Shown one piece after another: positions 7,472 to 17,068 of a stretch of 64,000 bases of DNA. Source of the DNA: Lachnospiraceae bacterium. GTDB taxonomy: Bacteria > Bacillota > Clostridia > Lachnospirales > Lachnospiraceae. A model generated the notes under the pieces. That model was not told where the DNA came from, did no database searches, and was given only the letters and a program-made list of their open reading frames with translations. A program made the translations under genes and the position numbers. How positions within the stretch are numbered: the stretch's first letter is position 1; each line of letters begins with the position of its first letter. The stretch covers positions 313,778 through 377,777 of the forward strand of contig CABJAM010000004.1 of the NCBI GenBank assembly GCA_902363555.1, in the 5' to 3' direction.

Positions 7472-9070
7472 ATGTTGACCATATTAATTGTCGATGACGA
7501 ATTGCCGGCCATTGAGGCCATCGCCCAGCGGGTGGACTGGGAGCGGTTAAATATCGGCCGGGCGCTGGTGGCGGACAGCGCGGCTGCGGCCAGGACGATA
7601 TTTTTCAGGGAGCGCATCGATCTGATGCTGTGCGATATTGAAATGCCGGGGGAGAGCGGGCTGGAATTGCTGGCATGGGTAAATCAGTGCTCCCGCCAGA
7701 CCGTCAGCATCTTTTTGACCTGCCACGCGGATTTTACTTATGCCAAGCAGGCCGTGCATATGGGAGCCTTTGATTATTTGCTAAAGCCGGCGTTGATCGA
7801 GGATATCGAGGAGGTTGTGGGCCGGGCGGCAAAGGAATTTCTGCACCGCCAGAGTCAGATCGAGATGGAGCAGCAGTGGCAGCAGGATAAGGCCACACTG
7901 GAGCAGCAGGTGTGGATCCATTATATGCGGGGCGGCTTTAACATGTCCTGGGAGTCGCTGAAAAAAGAGCTGGAAAAGCGGGCTGTATTTATCGATGAAA
8001 ACCAGCTTTTTCTGCCCATGATCTGCTCTGTGCGGCGCTGGATCGCACCGGAATCGGACCGGGATTTTGAAGCTCTGGAATATGCCTGGTTCAATCTCCT
8101 CACGGAGCTTTTTAGCTTTAACGGACATCCGCCGGTGGTCATTTCTGAGTCCATCGGAAGGAAGGTGGTGCTCATGCCGGAGGCCGATGCCGGGGTGTTA
8201 TCCGAAATCAGTGAAAAGTGCACGGATTTCCTTCGTGTATTGGATAAATTTTTTGTGGGGAGCCAGGAATTTTATCGGGGCAGCGCCTGTTTTTATGTGG
8301 GCCGCTGCGTCACGGTGCCCTGCCTTCCGGAAGTTTACGCACAATTGGTGCGGCTGGAGCAGGAAAATGTTTCCTATGACGGCCAGATTTTTTATCTGGA
8401 CAATGAAAAGGATGCCGGCGGGGATAATATGAAGCCGCAGCTTGAACAGTGGCGCTTTTTGATGGAGAGCGGACGCTGTGAGGAATTATGCCTTAATATA
8501 CAGCATTATCTGGAACGGATCGTCCGGGATAAACGGATGTCCAGAGATTTTTTGAAGCAGTTTTATCATAATTTCTGCCAGATGGTCTACTCGGTCCTGG
8601 CTCAGAAGGATATTTTGGCTCAGCAGCTTTTGAGCAATATTGAGCCGACGCCGGAGGAAGCTCAGGGGTCCGTGGAGCAGATGACCGTGTATACTCAAAA
8701 TGTACTGAAATTTGCCATGGGCTACATGAATACGGTTGGGCATGGGAATCAGGTGGTGGAAACGGTCAAGGCGTATATCCATGAGCATATTTATGAGGAT
8801 ATTTCCAGAGATGAGCTGGCAAAGTATGTATATTTGAACCCCAATTACCTGTCCAGGCTGTTCAGCAATGAAACGGGTACATCGCTCATCGACTATATCA
8901 CGTCCACCAAGCTCTCTCTGGTGCGGCAGCATCTGGGGGATTCCTCCTTATCCATTACCGAGGCCGCCAGCCGTGTGGGGTATACTAATATGCCCTATTT
9001 TTCCAGGCTTTATAAAAAGAAATTCGGAACGACGCCGGCGGAGGACCGGAAGCATATGCTGGGAAAATGA
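7472..9070 (+). CDS. YesN-like response regulator, AraC family
   Basis: 532 aa. The N-terminal receiver domain starts LTILIVDDELPA, has the phosphorylatable D55 in MLCDIEMPG, and Lys in LLKPA. A long linker domain (about 130-420) of the YesN type follows. The C-terminal AraC helix-turn-helix pair (about 430-530) has DISRDELAKYVYLNPNYLSRLF and SITEAASRVGYTNMPYFSRLYKKKFG. Phosphorylation by the preceding kinase should activate transcription of the solute-binding protein and permease genes that follow. The ribosome-binding site is GGAGGAAATAGAGT. Confidence 0.95.
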   Translation: MLTILIVDDELPAIEAIAQRVDWERLNIGRALVADSAAAARTIFFRERIDLMLCDIEMPGESGLELLAWVNQCSRQTVSIFLTCHADFTYAKQAVHMGAFDYLLKPALIEDIEEVVGRAAKEFLHRQSQIEMEQQWQQDKATLEQQVWIHYMRGGFNMSWESLKKELEKRAVFIDENQLFLPMICSVRRWIAPESDRDFEALEYAWFNLLTELFSFNGHPPVVISESIGRKVVLMPEADAGVLSEISEKCTDFLRVLDKFFVGSQEFYRGSACFYVGRCVTVPCLPEVYAQLVRLEQENVSYDGQIFYLDNEKDAGGDNMKPQLEQWRFLMESGRCEELCLNIQHYLERIVRDKRMSRDFLKQFYHNFCQMVYSVLAQKDILAQQLLSNIEPTPEEAQGSVEQMTVYTQNVLKFAMGYMNTVGHGNQVVETVKAYIHEHIYEDISRDELAKYVYLNPNYLSRLFSNETGTSLIDYITSTKLSLVRQHLGDSSLSITEAASRVGYTNMPYFSRLYKKKFGTTPAEDRKHMLGK

Positions 9071-9263
9071 TCAGTCTGAAATGTTACAGGTAGTTACAAA
9101 AGTGAAAGTCCTGGTAACAAAATTAGAAGCGGCGGAAGATGGAATGTGACATAATAAGCGTGTAAAGAACAAAGAGCAGTAAGATTCGTAAGCTGCACAA
9201 AGCATAGCACGCTTTATGGCAGCAGCCGGATGCTTACGAAATGAATTTAAGGAGGAAAAATTT

Positions 9264-10868
9264 ATGAAAAAGCTTTTAGCGCTGCTTATGGCACTGGCAA
9301 TGGTTATTTCCGTGATGGCCGGATGCGGCAATGGCAGCAGTGAAACAAAAGGAAGTGCGGCGGGGGATACAAAGAGCGCACAGACCCAGGGCAAGGATAC
9401 TCAGGGAACAGATTCACAGGGCACGGCAGATGCCGGAACTGAAAATGGCGGCGCAGACGCGCAGGCCCCGGATAATAGTGAGTTTGTCACATTGGAGCTG
9501 TATGCGATCTCCTTTGGGGGAAATAATGACAATCTTGCGAATGTGAACGCGAAGCTCAACGAATATCTGAAGGAAAAAATCAATGCCGAGGTCCATCTGA
9601 ATATTATCGGCTACGGCTCCTACGCTCAGCAGGTAAACCTGATGATGTCCAGCACAGAGCAGGTGGATTTAATGCTTTCCACTGGTGCGCTGACCACGCG
9701 GCTTTCTGCACAGGGGGCTCTTGCACCGCTGGATGAGCTGCTGAGTGGCTATGGTCAGGGAATCGTGGACACCATGGGTCAGGACGTGATCAATGCCTGT
9801 ATGTATAACGGCGAGGTTTATGCGGTTCCCACCAACCGCGATCTGGCCCGCTCCTACGGTTTCTATTATCGCAAGGACTACAATGAACAGTACGATTTGA
9901 ATCTTGAAAACTGCAAGTCTCTCGATGATCTGTCAAAAGCCTTTGAAAAGCTGAAAGCTGCTAATCCGGATATTGTAGCCATTTCCGGCAACAGCGATAA
10001 TCCGATGGACCCGGCTTACGAAGCCTGGGATGAGCTTGGAAATATGTTCGGCGTTCTCTCCAACTATGGCGCGGAGCTTACGGTTGTAAATAAATTTGCC
10101 ACACCGGAATATAAGGAAATGATCGAGATGATGCATGATTGGATGGAGAAGGGCTATATATACAGTGAGATCGACACCTCCACCACGTCTGCTGTGGATT
10201 TGTTTAAGACGGGGAAATACCTTGGCTTTATCGCCAACTGGAATCCGTCATCCACCAACGCCCACACCCAGGCCAATGGTACGGAAATGGCCTATGTGGA
10301 GCTGCTTGAGCCGTTTATGAGTACATCCACGATCCAGACGGCTGCCTGGACCATTCCCTATAATTCCAAATATCCGGAACGCGCCATGCAGCTCTTAAAT
10401 CTGATGTACACCGACCCTGTGGTCGTGAATTTCCTCACCTATGGTGTTGAAGGGGAAAACTATGTGATCATCGATGAAGCCACAGGTATGATCGATTATC
10501 CTGAAGGCATGGATGCCAATTCCAAAACCTATGACAATACGCTGGACTGGATGTGGGGCAATATGCTCATCGGCTATACATGGAACGGCAATGATCCCAC
10601 ACTGCATCAGCAAATGATCGACTTTAACAATTCCGCAAAACGGTCCAAGGCCATGGGCTTTGTCTATGATGCATCCAATGTGGAGAATCAGCTCACCGCC
10701 TGCACCAACGTCGAGACGCGTTATTCAAGAGGTCTTCAGAGCGGTAAACTGGACCCGTCAGTGCTGGATGAATTTCTTAAAGAATTGCAGACCGCAGGTA
10801 TTGACGATATTATAAAGGATAAGCAGGAACAACTGGATGCCTGGGCACAGTCCAACGGTATTCAGTAA
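9264..10868 (+). CDS. Sugar ABC transporter solute-binding lipoprotein (LplA/YtcQ-like)
   Basis: 534 aa; ATG at 9264 follows AAGGAGGAAAAATTT. A signal peptide with lipobox VMAGC places the lipid-anchored Cys near residue 22, followed by a Gly/Thr/Gln/Asp-rich linker. The mature part is a family-1 extracellular solute-binding protein, and the C-terminus (FVYDASNVENQLTAC to the end) matches the DUF3502-type tail of LplA/YtcQ proteins. It captures an oligosaccharide outside the cell for the LplB/LplC permeases downstream. The neighbouring GH20 enzyme suggests a GlcNAc- or GalNAc-containing ligand (inference). Confidence 0.93.
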   Translation: MKKLLALLMALAMVISVMAGCGNGSSETKGSAAGDTKSAQTQGKDTQGTDSQGTADAGTENGGADAQAPDNSEFVTLELYAISFGGNNDNLANVNAKLNEYLKEKINAEVHLNIIGYGSYAQQVNLMMSSTEQVDLMLSTGALTTRLSAQGALAPLDELLSGYGQGIVDTMGQDVINACMYNGEVYAVPTNRDLARSYGFYYRKDYNEQYDLNLENCKSLDDLSKAFEKLKAANPDIVAISGNSDNPMDPAYEAWDELGNMFGVLSNYGAELTVVNKFATPEYKEMIEMMHDWMEKGYIYSEIDTSTTSAVDLFKTGKYLGFIANWNPSSTNAHTQANGTEMAYVELLEPFMSTSTIQTAAWTIPYNSKYPERAMQLLNLMYTDPVVVNFLTYGVEGENYVIIDEATGMIDYPEGMDANSKTYDNTLDWMWGNMLIGYTWNGNDPTLHQQMIDFNNSAKRSKAMGFVYDASNVENQLTACTNVETRYSRGLQSGKLDPSVLDEFLKELQTAGIDDIIKDKQEQLDAWAQSNGIQ

Positions 10869-10877
10869 CCGGTGACA

Positions 10878-10964
10878 AAACGCGCAAAATCATTGCATTG
10901 CAATGTATTGTGATGGGGCGGTCCGGCGGATTTTCGCCGGCAGCCGCCGTATCCGGGCGCGTTT
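10878..10964 (+). other. Intercistronic RNA structure between binding protein and permease genes
   Basis: AAACGCGC (10878-10885) pairs with GCGCGTTT (10957-10964), enclosing a second hairpin CCGGCG/CGCCGG (10923-10928, 10935-10940). There is no T-run, so an mRNA-stabilising or processing structure that raises binding-protein over permease expression is more likely than a terminator. Confidence 0.5.
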
Positions 10965-10997
10965 GCAATATGGCAGAGGATTAAAGGAGGACATGTT

Positions 10998-11915
10998 ATG
11001 TCAACTCGAAAGAAACTGATACGCCGATATCTGCCGGTATACCTGCTGGCCCTGCCTGCCCTGATCTATTTATTTATCAATAATTACATACCTATGGGCG
11101 GGATGGTCATTGCCTTCAAAAATTATAAATACAATAAAGGTTTACTGGGCAGCAATTGGACCGGATTTAAAAACTTTGAATTTTTATTTAAAACAAAGGA
11201 TGCCTGGACCATTACGAGAAATACCATTGCATACAATGTGGTGTTCATCCTGCTGGGCATGATCATCGCCATTGCAGTGGCAATTATGCTCAACGAAATT
11301 TACAGCAAGAAAGCGAAGAAATTTTATCAGACCATCGTGCTTATTCCCCATTTGTTATCCATGGTTGTGATCAGCTATATCGTCTATGGATTTTTGAGTC
11401 CGGAGCTGGGATTTTTCAACAAAACGCTGCTCCCGGCGCTGGGGATCGATCCGGTTTCCTGGTACAGTGTGCCGAAATACTGGCCGTTTATCCTGGTCTT
11501 TGTGAATATGTGGGCTACGGTTGGATATAGCTGCGTTCTTTATCTGTCCACACTGGTGGGGATTGACAAGGGCTATTATGAAGCGGCGGATATTGACGGG
11601 GCCAATATGTGGCAGAAGATCCGTTACATTACGTTACCGTTCCTGAAACCGACAATGATTACTGTGTTTATGCTGTCTCTCGGAAAAATATTCTACTCTG
11701 ACTTCGGATTGTTCTATCAGGTGCCGTTAAACTCCGGTTCACTGTTTAACGTGACGAGCACCATCGATACTTATGTTTACACCGGCCTGACAAAATCTTC
11801 AAATATCGGTATGACCAGCGCAGCGGGCGTTTATCAGTCCGTTGTGGGATTTGTGCTGGTACTGGGAGCCAATGCCATTGTCAACAAGGTCAGCAAAGAA
11901 AACGCGCTGTTTTAG
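10998..11915 (+). CDS. Sugar ABC transporter permease, LplB-like
   Basis: 305-aa inner-membrane permease with six predicted segments and the EAA-loop YYEAADIDGANMWQKIRYITLPFLKP, which couples to the ATPase. It starts RKKLIRRYLPVYLLALPALIYLFINNYIPMGG-like, as usual for LplB/YteP-type polysaccharide permeases. RBS is AAAGGAGGACATGTT. It pairs with the permease 15 bases downstream. No ATPase gene lies in this locus, so the system presumably uses a shared MsmK/UgpC-type ATPase encoded elsewhere. Confidence 0.93.
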   Translation: MSTRKKLIRRYLPVYLLALPALIYLFINNYIPMGGMVIAFKNYKYNKGLLGSNWTGFKNFEFLFKTKDAWTITRNTIAYNVVFILLGMIIAIAVAIMLNEIYSKKAKKFYQTIVLIPHLLSMVVISYIVYGFLSPELGFFNKTLLPALGIDPVSWYSVPKYWPFILVFVNMWATVGYSCVLYLSTLVGIDKGYYEAADIDGANMWQKIRYITLPFLKPTMITVFMLSLGKIFYSDFGLFYQVPLNSGSLFNVTSTIDTYVYTGLTKSSNIGMTSAAGVYQSVVGFVLVLGANAIVNKVSKENALF

Positions 11916-11930
11916 AAAGGGGGAGCATCG

Positions 11931-12815
11931 ATGCAACGAACAAATCGGGGGTTTCGTATAGGAGCCCATATTGTTTTAATTATTTTCAGCTTATTGATCC
12001 TGGTTCCTCTTTTACTGGTGGTGGCTTCGTCTCTGACCGAGGAGCAGGTGCTTCTGAAAAACGGTTATTCTATTTTTCCATCGCAGGTGAGCTGGGAAGC
12101 GTATAAATATTTATTTGCAGGAAATGGCAACATCTTTGGGGCATACGGTATTTCCATTCTGGTTACTGTGGCCGGCACGGTGCTTGGAATTTTAATGACC
12201 GTATTCCTGGCCTATGCCCTGTCCATCAAGGATCTGCCTTTCCGCAAGGGAATGTCCTTTTATGTCTTTTTCACAATGCTGTTTAATGGCGGATTGATTC
12301 CCACGTATATGATGTATGTGAACGTATTCCATATAAAGAATACGATATGGGCGCTGATCATACCGTCATTGTTGGTCAATGCCTTTTATATTATCATTGC
12401 CCGCAGCTTTTTTTCCAGCAACATCCCCGAGGAGGTGCTGGAGGCTGCGCGGATGGATGGCGCCGGCCAGATCCGCATACTTTTTAAAGTCGTCATGCCT
12501 ATGTCGCTGCCCATTCTGGCCACCATCGGCCTGATGATCGGCCTGGGCTACTGGAATAACTGGACCAACGGTCTGTACTACATTACAGATCAGAAGCTTT
12601 ACAGTATTCAGCAGCTATTGACGGAAATGGTGCGGAACATGCAGGCGCTCCAGAGCGGGGATTTTGCCGCGGCCAATGCTGCTTCGGTGAACATGCCGTC
12701 CACAGCCATTAAGATGGCCACGGCCGTGCTTGGCGTTATTCCGATTATGATCGCTTATCCGTTTTTTCAGAAGTTTTTTGTAAAAGGTATAGCTTTGGGA
12801 GCCGTAAAGGGTTAA
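11931..12815 (+). CDS. Sugar ABC transporter permease, LplC-like
   Basis: 294-aa second permease of the carbohydrate importer: six hydrophobic segments and an EAA loop, EEVLEAARMDGAGQIRILFKVVMPMSLP. The C-terminus (YPFFQKFFVKGIALGAVKG) is the usual end of LplC/YtcP proteins. RBS AAAGGGGGAGCATCG precedes ATG 11931. It is co-transcribed with the preceding permease and likely with the GH20 gene 44 bases downstream. Confidence 0.93.
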   Translation: MQRTNRGFRIGAHIVLIIFSLLILVPLLLVVASSLTEEQVLLKNGYSIFPSQVSWEAYKYLFAGNGNIFGAYGISILVTVAGTVLGILMTVFLAYALSIKDLPFRKGMSFYVFFTMLFNGGLIPTYMMYVNVFHIKNTIWALIIPSLLVNAFYIIIARSFFSSNIPEEVLEAARMDGAGQIRILFKVVMPMSLPILATIGLMIGLGYWNNWTNGLYYITDQKLYSIQQLLTEMVRNMQALQSGDFAAANAASVNMPSTAIKMATAVLGVIPIMIAYPFFQKFFVKGIALGAVKG

Positions 12816-12859
12816 AATAAAACATACGAATTGTCGTAGAATCAAGGGGGGGGATTATT

Positions 12860-14782
12860 TTGAGTCCTGTATTATTGCTGCCGCAGCCGGAGCATATGAC
12901 TGTGGGCGAGGGTTTTTTGAATATTGAGAACGGGATTTTGGTCGAACTGCACGGGGATTTAAAGGCGATGGCACCGGCGCTTGAGACGCTTGGAAAGGGC
13001 TGGCTTGGCTCAGGGGATTCACAAATATTATCAGGTGATTTACATATATTATCTTTTAAGAAATCGGAAATGCCGGAGCAGGGCTATGCGCTGGATATAA
13101 GCCTGGAGGGGATTGTTATTACGTACAGCAAAGCTGCGGGCGCATTTTATGGATTGATGACACTGCGGCAGATGATTATGCAGGCCGTCGGCGCTGTGAA
13201 AGGGTTCCGCCTGCCGTATGTACATATTTCGGATGCGCCGACGCTTTTGCACCGGGGATATATGCTGGATATCAGCCGGGGAAAGGTACCTTCGATGGAG
13301 AGCTTAAAGTCTTTTATCGACCTGCTGGCATCGTTTAAATATAATCAGCTCCAGCTCTATATAGAAGGCTTTTCTTTTATGTACGCGTCCTTTGAGAAAT
13401 ACTGTGATGAAAAGAGCGCTCTGACGCCGGAGGAGATCCGTGAGCTTGACCGCTATTGCCGGGAAAGATTCATCGAACTGGTTCCGAATCAGAACTGCTT
13501 CGGCCATATGGCGCCGTGGCTGGCAAAGGAGGAATTTCGCCCTCTGGCCGAAGCGCCGGACGGATGGAAGCTGGGATCTGCGACTCTGCCGCCTACCACT
13601 CTGGATGCGAGAAACGACGATTGTATGGTGCTGCTGGAGAAAATGTGCAGCGATCTGCTGCCCAATTTCACCTCCCGTTATTTTAATGTGGACATGGATG
13701 AGCCTTTTGACATGGGGCTTGGCAAAAATCAGGAATTTTGTCAGACTCATGGCAAGGAGTCGCTGTACGGGCTCCATGCGAAAAAGATGCATCAATTGGC
13801 CGCCCTCCACGGCAAAACGATGATGATGTGGGGCGATGTCGTTGTGAAATACCCATCCCTTCTAAAGGAGCTTCCGGAGGATATTATTATCTTGGACTGG
13901 GGCTATGAGGGGGAATTTCCTGTGGAACGCCACGCCCGGCTGTTACAGGAGAACGGCCGCCGCTTTTATCTCTGCCCGGGCACCAACGCATGGTCGTCCT
14001 ACACGGGCATGACTGATAATATGCTCACCTGCATCAAAAGGGCGGTGCGGGCGGCCAATACATGCGGCGCTGAGGGCGTGATGCTCACCGATTGGGGAGA
14101 TGGCGGCCACCTGCAATATTTGCCGGTCAGCTATGCGCCGCTCGTCTATGCGGCGGCCCTTATGTGGAAGGATGACGAGGTAACGGAGGAGCTGCTTAGC
14201 CGTGCTCTGGATCTGTTTGTATTTGAGGATAAGGCTGGCGTTATGGGTCAGGCCTGCCTGGATGCGGGCAGATATGAGCGTCTGGAAGAATTTTCCCTGC
14301 CCTGCCGGTCTATGGCTTCCGTGGTCTGCGGCTCGGGGAGAGTGCCCACCGCGCAGTACATCGGCAGTATTGAGCGGATGATCATGGTGAATAAAATACT
14401 CTGCCAGCCGGAGGTAAATGCGGCTTACCCGGGCAGCTACAGTAAGCGGGCGCCCCTGGACGCTGCGGCGATCATGGATGCGATGGACCTTGTTAAAGCC
14501 CGGTTTGCTAAAGGCCGCCCGGGATGTGCCGATGGCGCTTTGATCATCGCGGAGTATGAAAATGCCCTGGAGCTTGTGAAGCTTTTGACCCGGGTTCGGC
14601 AGTTGTGTATGGATGACCGGATGGAAGCTGAGGCTGCGGACGTGCAGGCCGCCACGGAGATTATGAAAAATCACGAGAAGCTCTGGCGAGCCCGGAATAA
14701 GGAAAGCGGCTTACAGGAGGGGATGAATATTTTAGGGAAGCTGCGGGATTCCCTGATGGCGGAAACGTCGGAGGCAGAATAG
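12860..14782 (+). CDS. GH20 beta-N-acetylhexosaminidase-like enzyme
   Basis: 640 aa, TTG start at 12860 after a G8 tract (AAGGGGGGGGATTATT). It has an N-terminal GH20b zincin-like fold (to about residue 125), then the TIM barrel starting HRGYMLDISRGKVPS. The catalytic pair is D280-E281 in NVDMDEP, a variant of the usual [HN]xGxDE motif with Asp where Gly is typical. There is no signal peptide, so it acts in the cytoplasm on imported substrate. It likely removes terminal HexNAc from oligosaccharides brought in by the ABC system encoded just upstream. Confidence 0.88.
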   Translation: MSPVLLLPQPEHMTVGEGFLNIENGILVELHGDLKAMAPALETLGKGWLGSGDSQILSGDLHILSFKKSEMPEQGYALDISLEGIVITYSKAAGAFYGLMTLRQMIMQAVGAVKGFRLPYVHISDAPTLLHRGYMLDISRGKVPSMESLKSFIDLLASFKYNQLQLYIEGFSFMYASFEKYCDEKSALTPEEIRELDRYCRERFIELVPNQNCFGHMAPWLAKEEFRPLAEAPDGWKLGSATLPPTTLDARNDDCMVLLEKMCSDLLPNFTSRYFNVDMDEPFDMGLGKNQEFCQTHGKESLYGLHAKKMHQLAALHGKTMMMWGDVVVKYPSLLKELPEDIIILDWGYEGEFPVERHARLLQENGRRFYLCPGTNAWSSYTGMTDNMLTCIKRAVRAANTCGAEGVMLTDWGDGGHLQYLPVSYAPLVYAAALMWKDDEVTEELLSRALDLFVFEDKAGVMGQACLDAGRYERLEEFSLPCRSMASVVCGSGRVPTAQYIGSIERMIMVNKILCQPEVNAAYPGSYSKRAPLDAAAIMDAMDLVKARFAKGRPGCADGALIIAEYENALELVKLLTRVRQLCMDDRMEAEAADVQAATEIMKNHEKLWRARNKESGLQEGMNILGKLRDSLMAETSEAE

Positions 14783-14858
14783 GGAACGGCAGCCGCGGCG
14801 GATTCCCGGACAACAGCACCGTAGGAGCCTACGATAGCAATACGAAAGGAATGATAAT

Positions 14859-16202
14859 ATGAGCACAGTTGGATATATGAATATTGCCATGGAAATATTT
14901 GGCGGGCTATTGTCTCTTATTTTCATCTTGTGTATTTCCCTGACAGGCCTTAAAAAGGAGCGGCTGGAGCAGTTATATATCCGTGTACTTGCTATGAATA
15001 TGGCGCTCCTTTTTTGCGATGCTGCCGCATGGTTTTTTAAAGGTCATATGGATATATTCAGCCGTGTTATTGTAAGAGTGGCAAATTTCGGCGTATTTAC
15101 CTTGGGATATATACTTCTGGCAGTATTTACAGATTATCTGGTGTGCTTTGCGGCAACAAAGAACTGCGGAATCACCAAGAAGCCATCGCAGATCATGTGG
15201 GCGTTATCGCTGGCGGCAATCGGACTGACGGTATTGTCACAGTTTAACCATATGTACTATATCATCGATGCCAATAACATTTATCACCGCCAGGATTGGT
15301 TCTGGCTTTCACAGGTTTTTGGAATTGTATGTATGTTGATCAACGGAAATCTTCTTATCCGGTATCGAAAATATATGGAGCGAAAGGAGCAGGTGGCGCT
15401 GTGGGCTTACATATTGATGCCGGTTATCGCTATGGTGATCCAGTTATTTATTTATGGGATCGCCGTACTGTATATAGCCACAACGATCTCTGCTCTGTGC
15501 ATCTATATCAGTATCCAGGTGGAGCAGGCCCGCAGGTTTGACCAGAAGGAGCTGGAGCTGGAGAGGAATAAAACAGCAGTCATGCTATCACAGATACAGC
15601 CTCATTTTATGTATAATGCACTGAATACCATTCATTTCCTGTGTCGGACACAGCCGGAGGTGGCTGCGTCCGCCGTAGAAAATTTTTCGGACTATCTTCG
15701 TGGAAATCTGGATGCACTGACACAGGAGACTACCATTCCATTTTCCAGAGAGCTGGAGCATTTGAAAAGTTACCTGGGGATCGAGCAGTTGAGATTTCCG
15801 GATGTGAACATTGCTTATGACTTAAAAACGGAAGATTTTTTCCTGCCGGCACTGACCCTTCAGCCCATGGTTGAAAATGCGATCCGCTATGGTGTGACTC
15901 CGAAGGAGGATGGCGGAACCGTGTCTATTTCCACATGGGAGGATGGAACCGCCTGGTACTTGCAGGTGGAGGATGACGGCGTTGGATTTGAACCACAAAA
16001 AAAGGATCTGGATATGGGCGGCCGCTGCCAAAGCCCGGAGCCGATCAGGCACCCGGAAAATACACAGCGCAGTCATATCGGGATCAGTAATACCCGCCGA
16101 CGTCTGGAGGTCCTGTGCGGCGGAACACTTACGGTAAATAGCGCGCCGGGGAAGGGAACCCGCGTGCTTATTTGCATTCCAAAAAAAGAGGAGGCACAAT
16201 GA
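14859..16202 (+). CDS. LytS-like sensor histidine kinase with multi-pass membrane domain
   Basis: 447 aa. The N-terminal half has about six hydrophobic segments (to about residue 220), then a short coiled coil, a His_kinase domain with H249 in QIQPHFMYNAL, and an ATPase domain with ENAIRYG and DDGVGFE. ATG 14859 follows GAAAGGA. Its stop overlaps the next regulator's start (ATGA), so the two are a pair. There is no extracellular sensor domain as in YesM, so it probably senses a signal in or near the membrane. Confidence 0.92.
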   Translation: MSTVGYMNIAMEIFGGLLSLIFILCISLTGLKKERLEQLYIRVLAMNMALLFCDAAAWFFKGHMDIFSRVIVRVANFGVFTLGYILLAVFTDYLVCFAATKNCGITKKPSQIMWALSLAAIGLTVLSQFNHMYYIIDANNIYHRQDWFWLSQVFGIVCMLINGNLLIRYRKYMERKEQVALWAYILMPVIAMVIQLFIYGIAVLYIATTISALCIYISIQVEQARRFDQKELELERNKTAVMLSQIQPHFMYNALNTIHFLCRTQPEVAASAVENFSDYLRGNLDALTQETTIPFSRELEHLKSYLGIEQLRFPDVNIAYDLKTEDFFLPALTLQPMVENAIRYGVTPKEDGGTVSISTWEDGTAWYLQVEDDGVGFEPQKKDLDMGGRCQSPEPIRHPENTQRSHIGISNTRRRLEVLCGGTLTVNSAPGKGTRVLICIPKKEEAQ

Positions 16203-16993
16203 AAGCAATTATCGTTGATGATGAGCAGATCGCTCTGGATAATCTGGAGCTGACATTAAAGGAATTTCCTGAAATTACTGAAATTACAACATTCCGTTAT
16301 CCGGTGAGGGCGGTGGAATGGCTGAAAGAGTCTTACGTGGATGTTGCCTTCCTGGATATTAATATGAAGCAGATGGATGGGCTGGCATTGGCAAAAAGCG
16401 TGAAGGAGCTGCACCCGGAATGTGCCATCATATTTGTGACAGGCTATTCCCAGTATGCGCTTGACGCCCTGCGCTTGCATGTTTCCGGATATCTGATGAA
16501 GCCAGTGCGCGTGGAGCGGCTTCGGGAGGAGCTGGATTACGTATTGGAAAAGCATCCTCTTTTGACTGATAATAAAAAACTATTTGTTCAGTGCTTTGGT
16601 AATTTTGAAATTTTTCTGGATAAAAGGCCCATGCGTTTTCAGTATAAAAAAACGAAGGAGCTGCTGGCCTATCTGATCGACCGTAAGGGCGCTTTCTGTA
16701 CTAATGGAGAAATTATGGGCATTTTATGGGAGGAGGAGGCCGACCGGGTCAAACGGTATTCCTATTTTCGGGATCTGCGCGCCGACTTATTTCATGCCTT
16801 TGAGGATGCGGGATGCCCGGACGCTGTACAAAAACAGCGGGGAATGCTGGCCGTTGTGCCGGAGAAGTTCTGCTGCGATTATTATGAGTGGCTGAAGGGC
16901 AATATCGATGCAGTGAACCGTTATCGGGGCGAATACATGGCCCAGTACAGTTGGGGAGAGCTGACGCTGAGTTCGATAAAAATGTCAGAATAG
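16199..16993 (+). CDS. Response regulator with SARP/BTAD-like output domain
   Basis: 264 aa. The receiver domain has acidic pair DDE and D53 in FLDINMKQMDG. After residue 125 comes a winged-helix part starting LFVQCFGNFEIFLD with KTKELLAYLIDRKGAFCTNGEIMGILW, typical of AfsR/SARP-like OmpR-type DNA-binding domains, then a truncated bacterial-transcriptional-activator-like tail ending RYRGEYMAQYSWGE. This output type is uncommon next to a LytS-type kinase, where LytTR is usual. The target is unknown; the neighbouring glycan locus or diguanylate cyclase gene are candidates. Confidence 0.88.
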   Translation: MKAIIVDDEQIALDNLELTLKEFPEITEITTFRYPVRAVEWLKESYVDVAFLDINMKQMDGLALAKSVKELHPECAIIFVTGYSQYALDALRLHVSGYLMKPVRVERLREELDYVLEKHPLLTDNKKLFVQCFGNFEIFLDKRPMRFQYKKTKELLAYLIDRKGAFCTNGEIMGILWEEEADRVKRYSYFRDLRADLFHAFEDAGCPDAVQKQRGMLAVVPEKFCCDYYEWLKGNIDAVNRYRGEYMAQYSWGELTLSSIKMSE

Positions 16994-17068
16994 ACCGCAG
17001 TTTTACCGACGCTTGTTTTGCTATGATGAGTAAAAGCTTTTTAAAATGGCAAAACAGGGAGGTATTTT

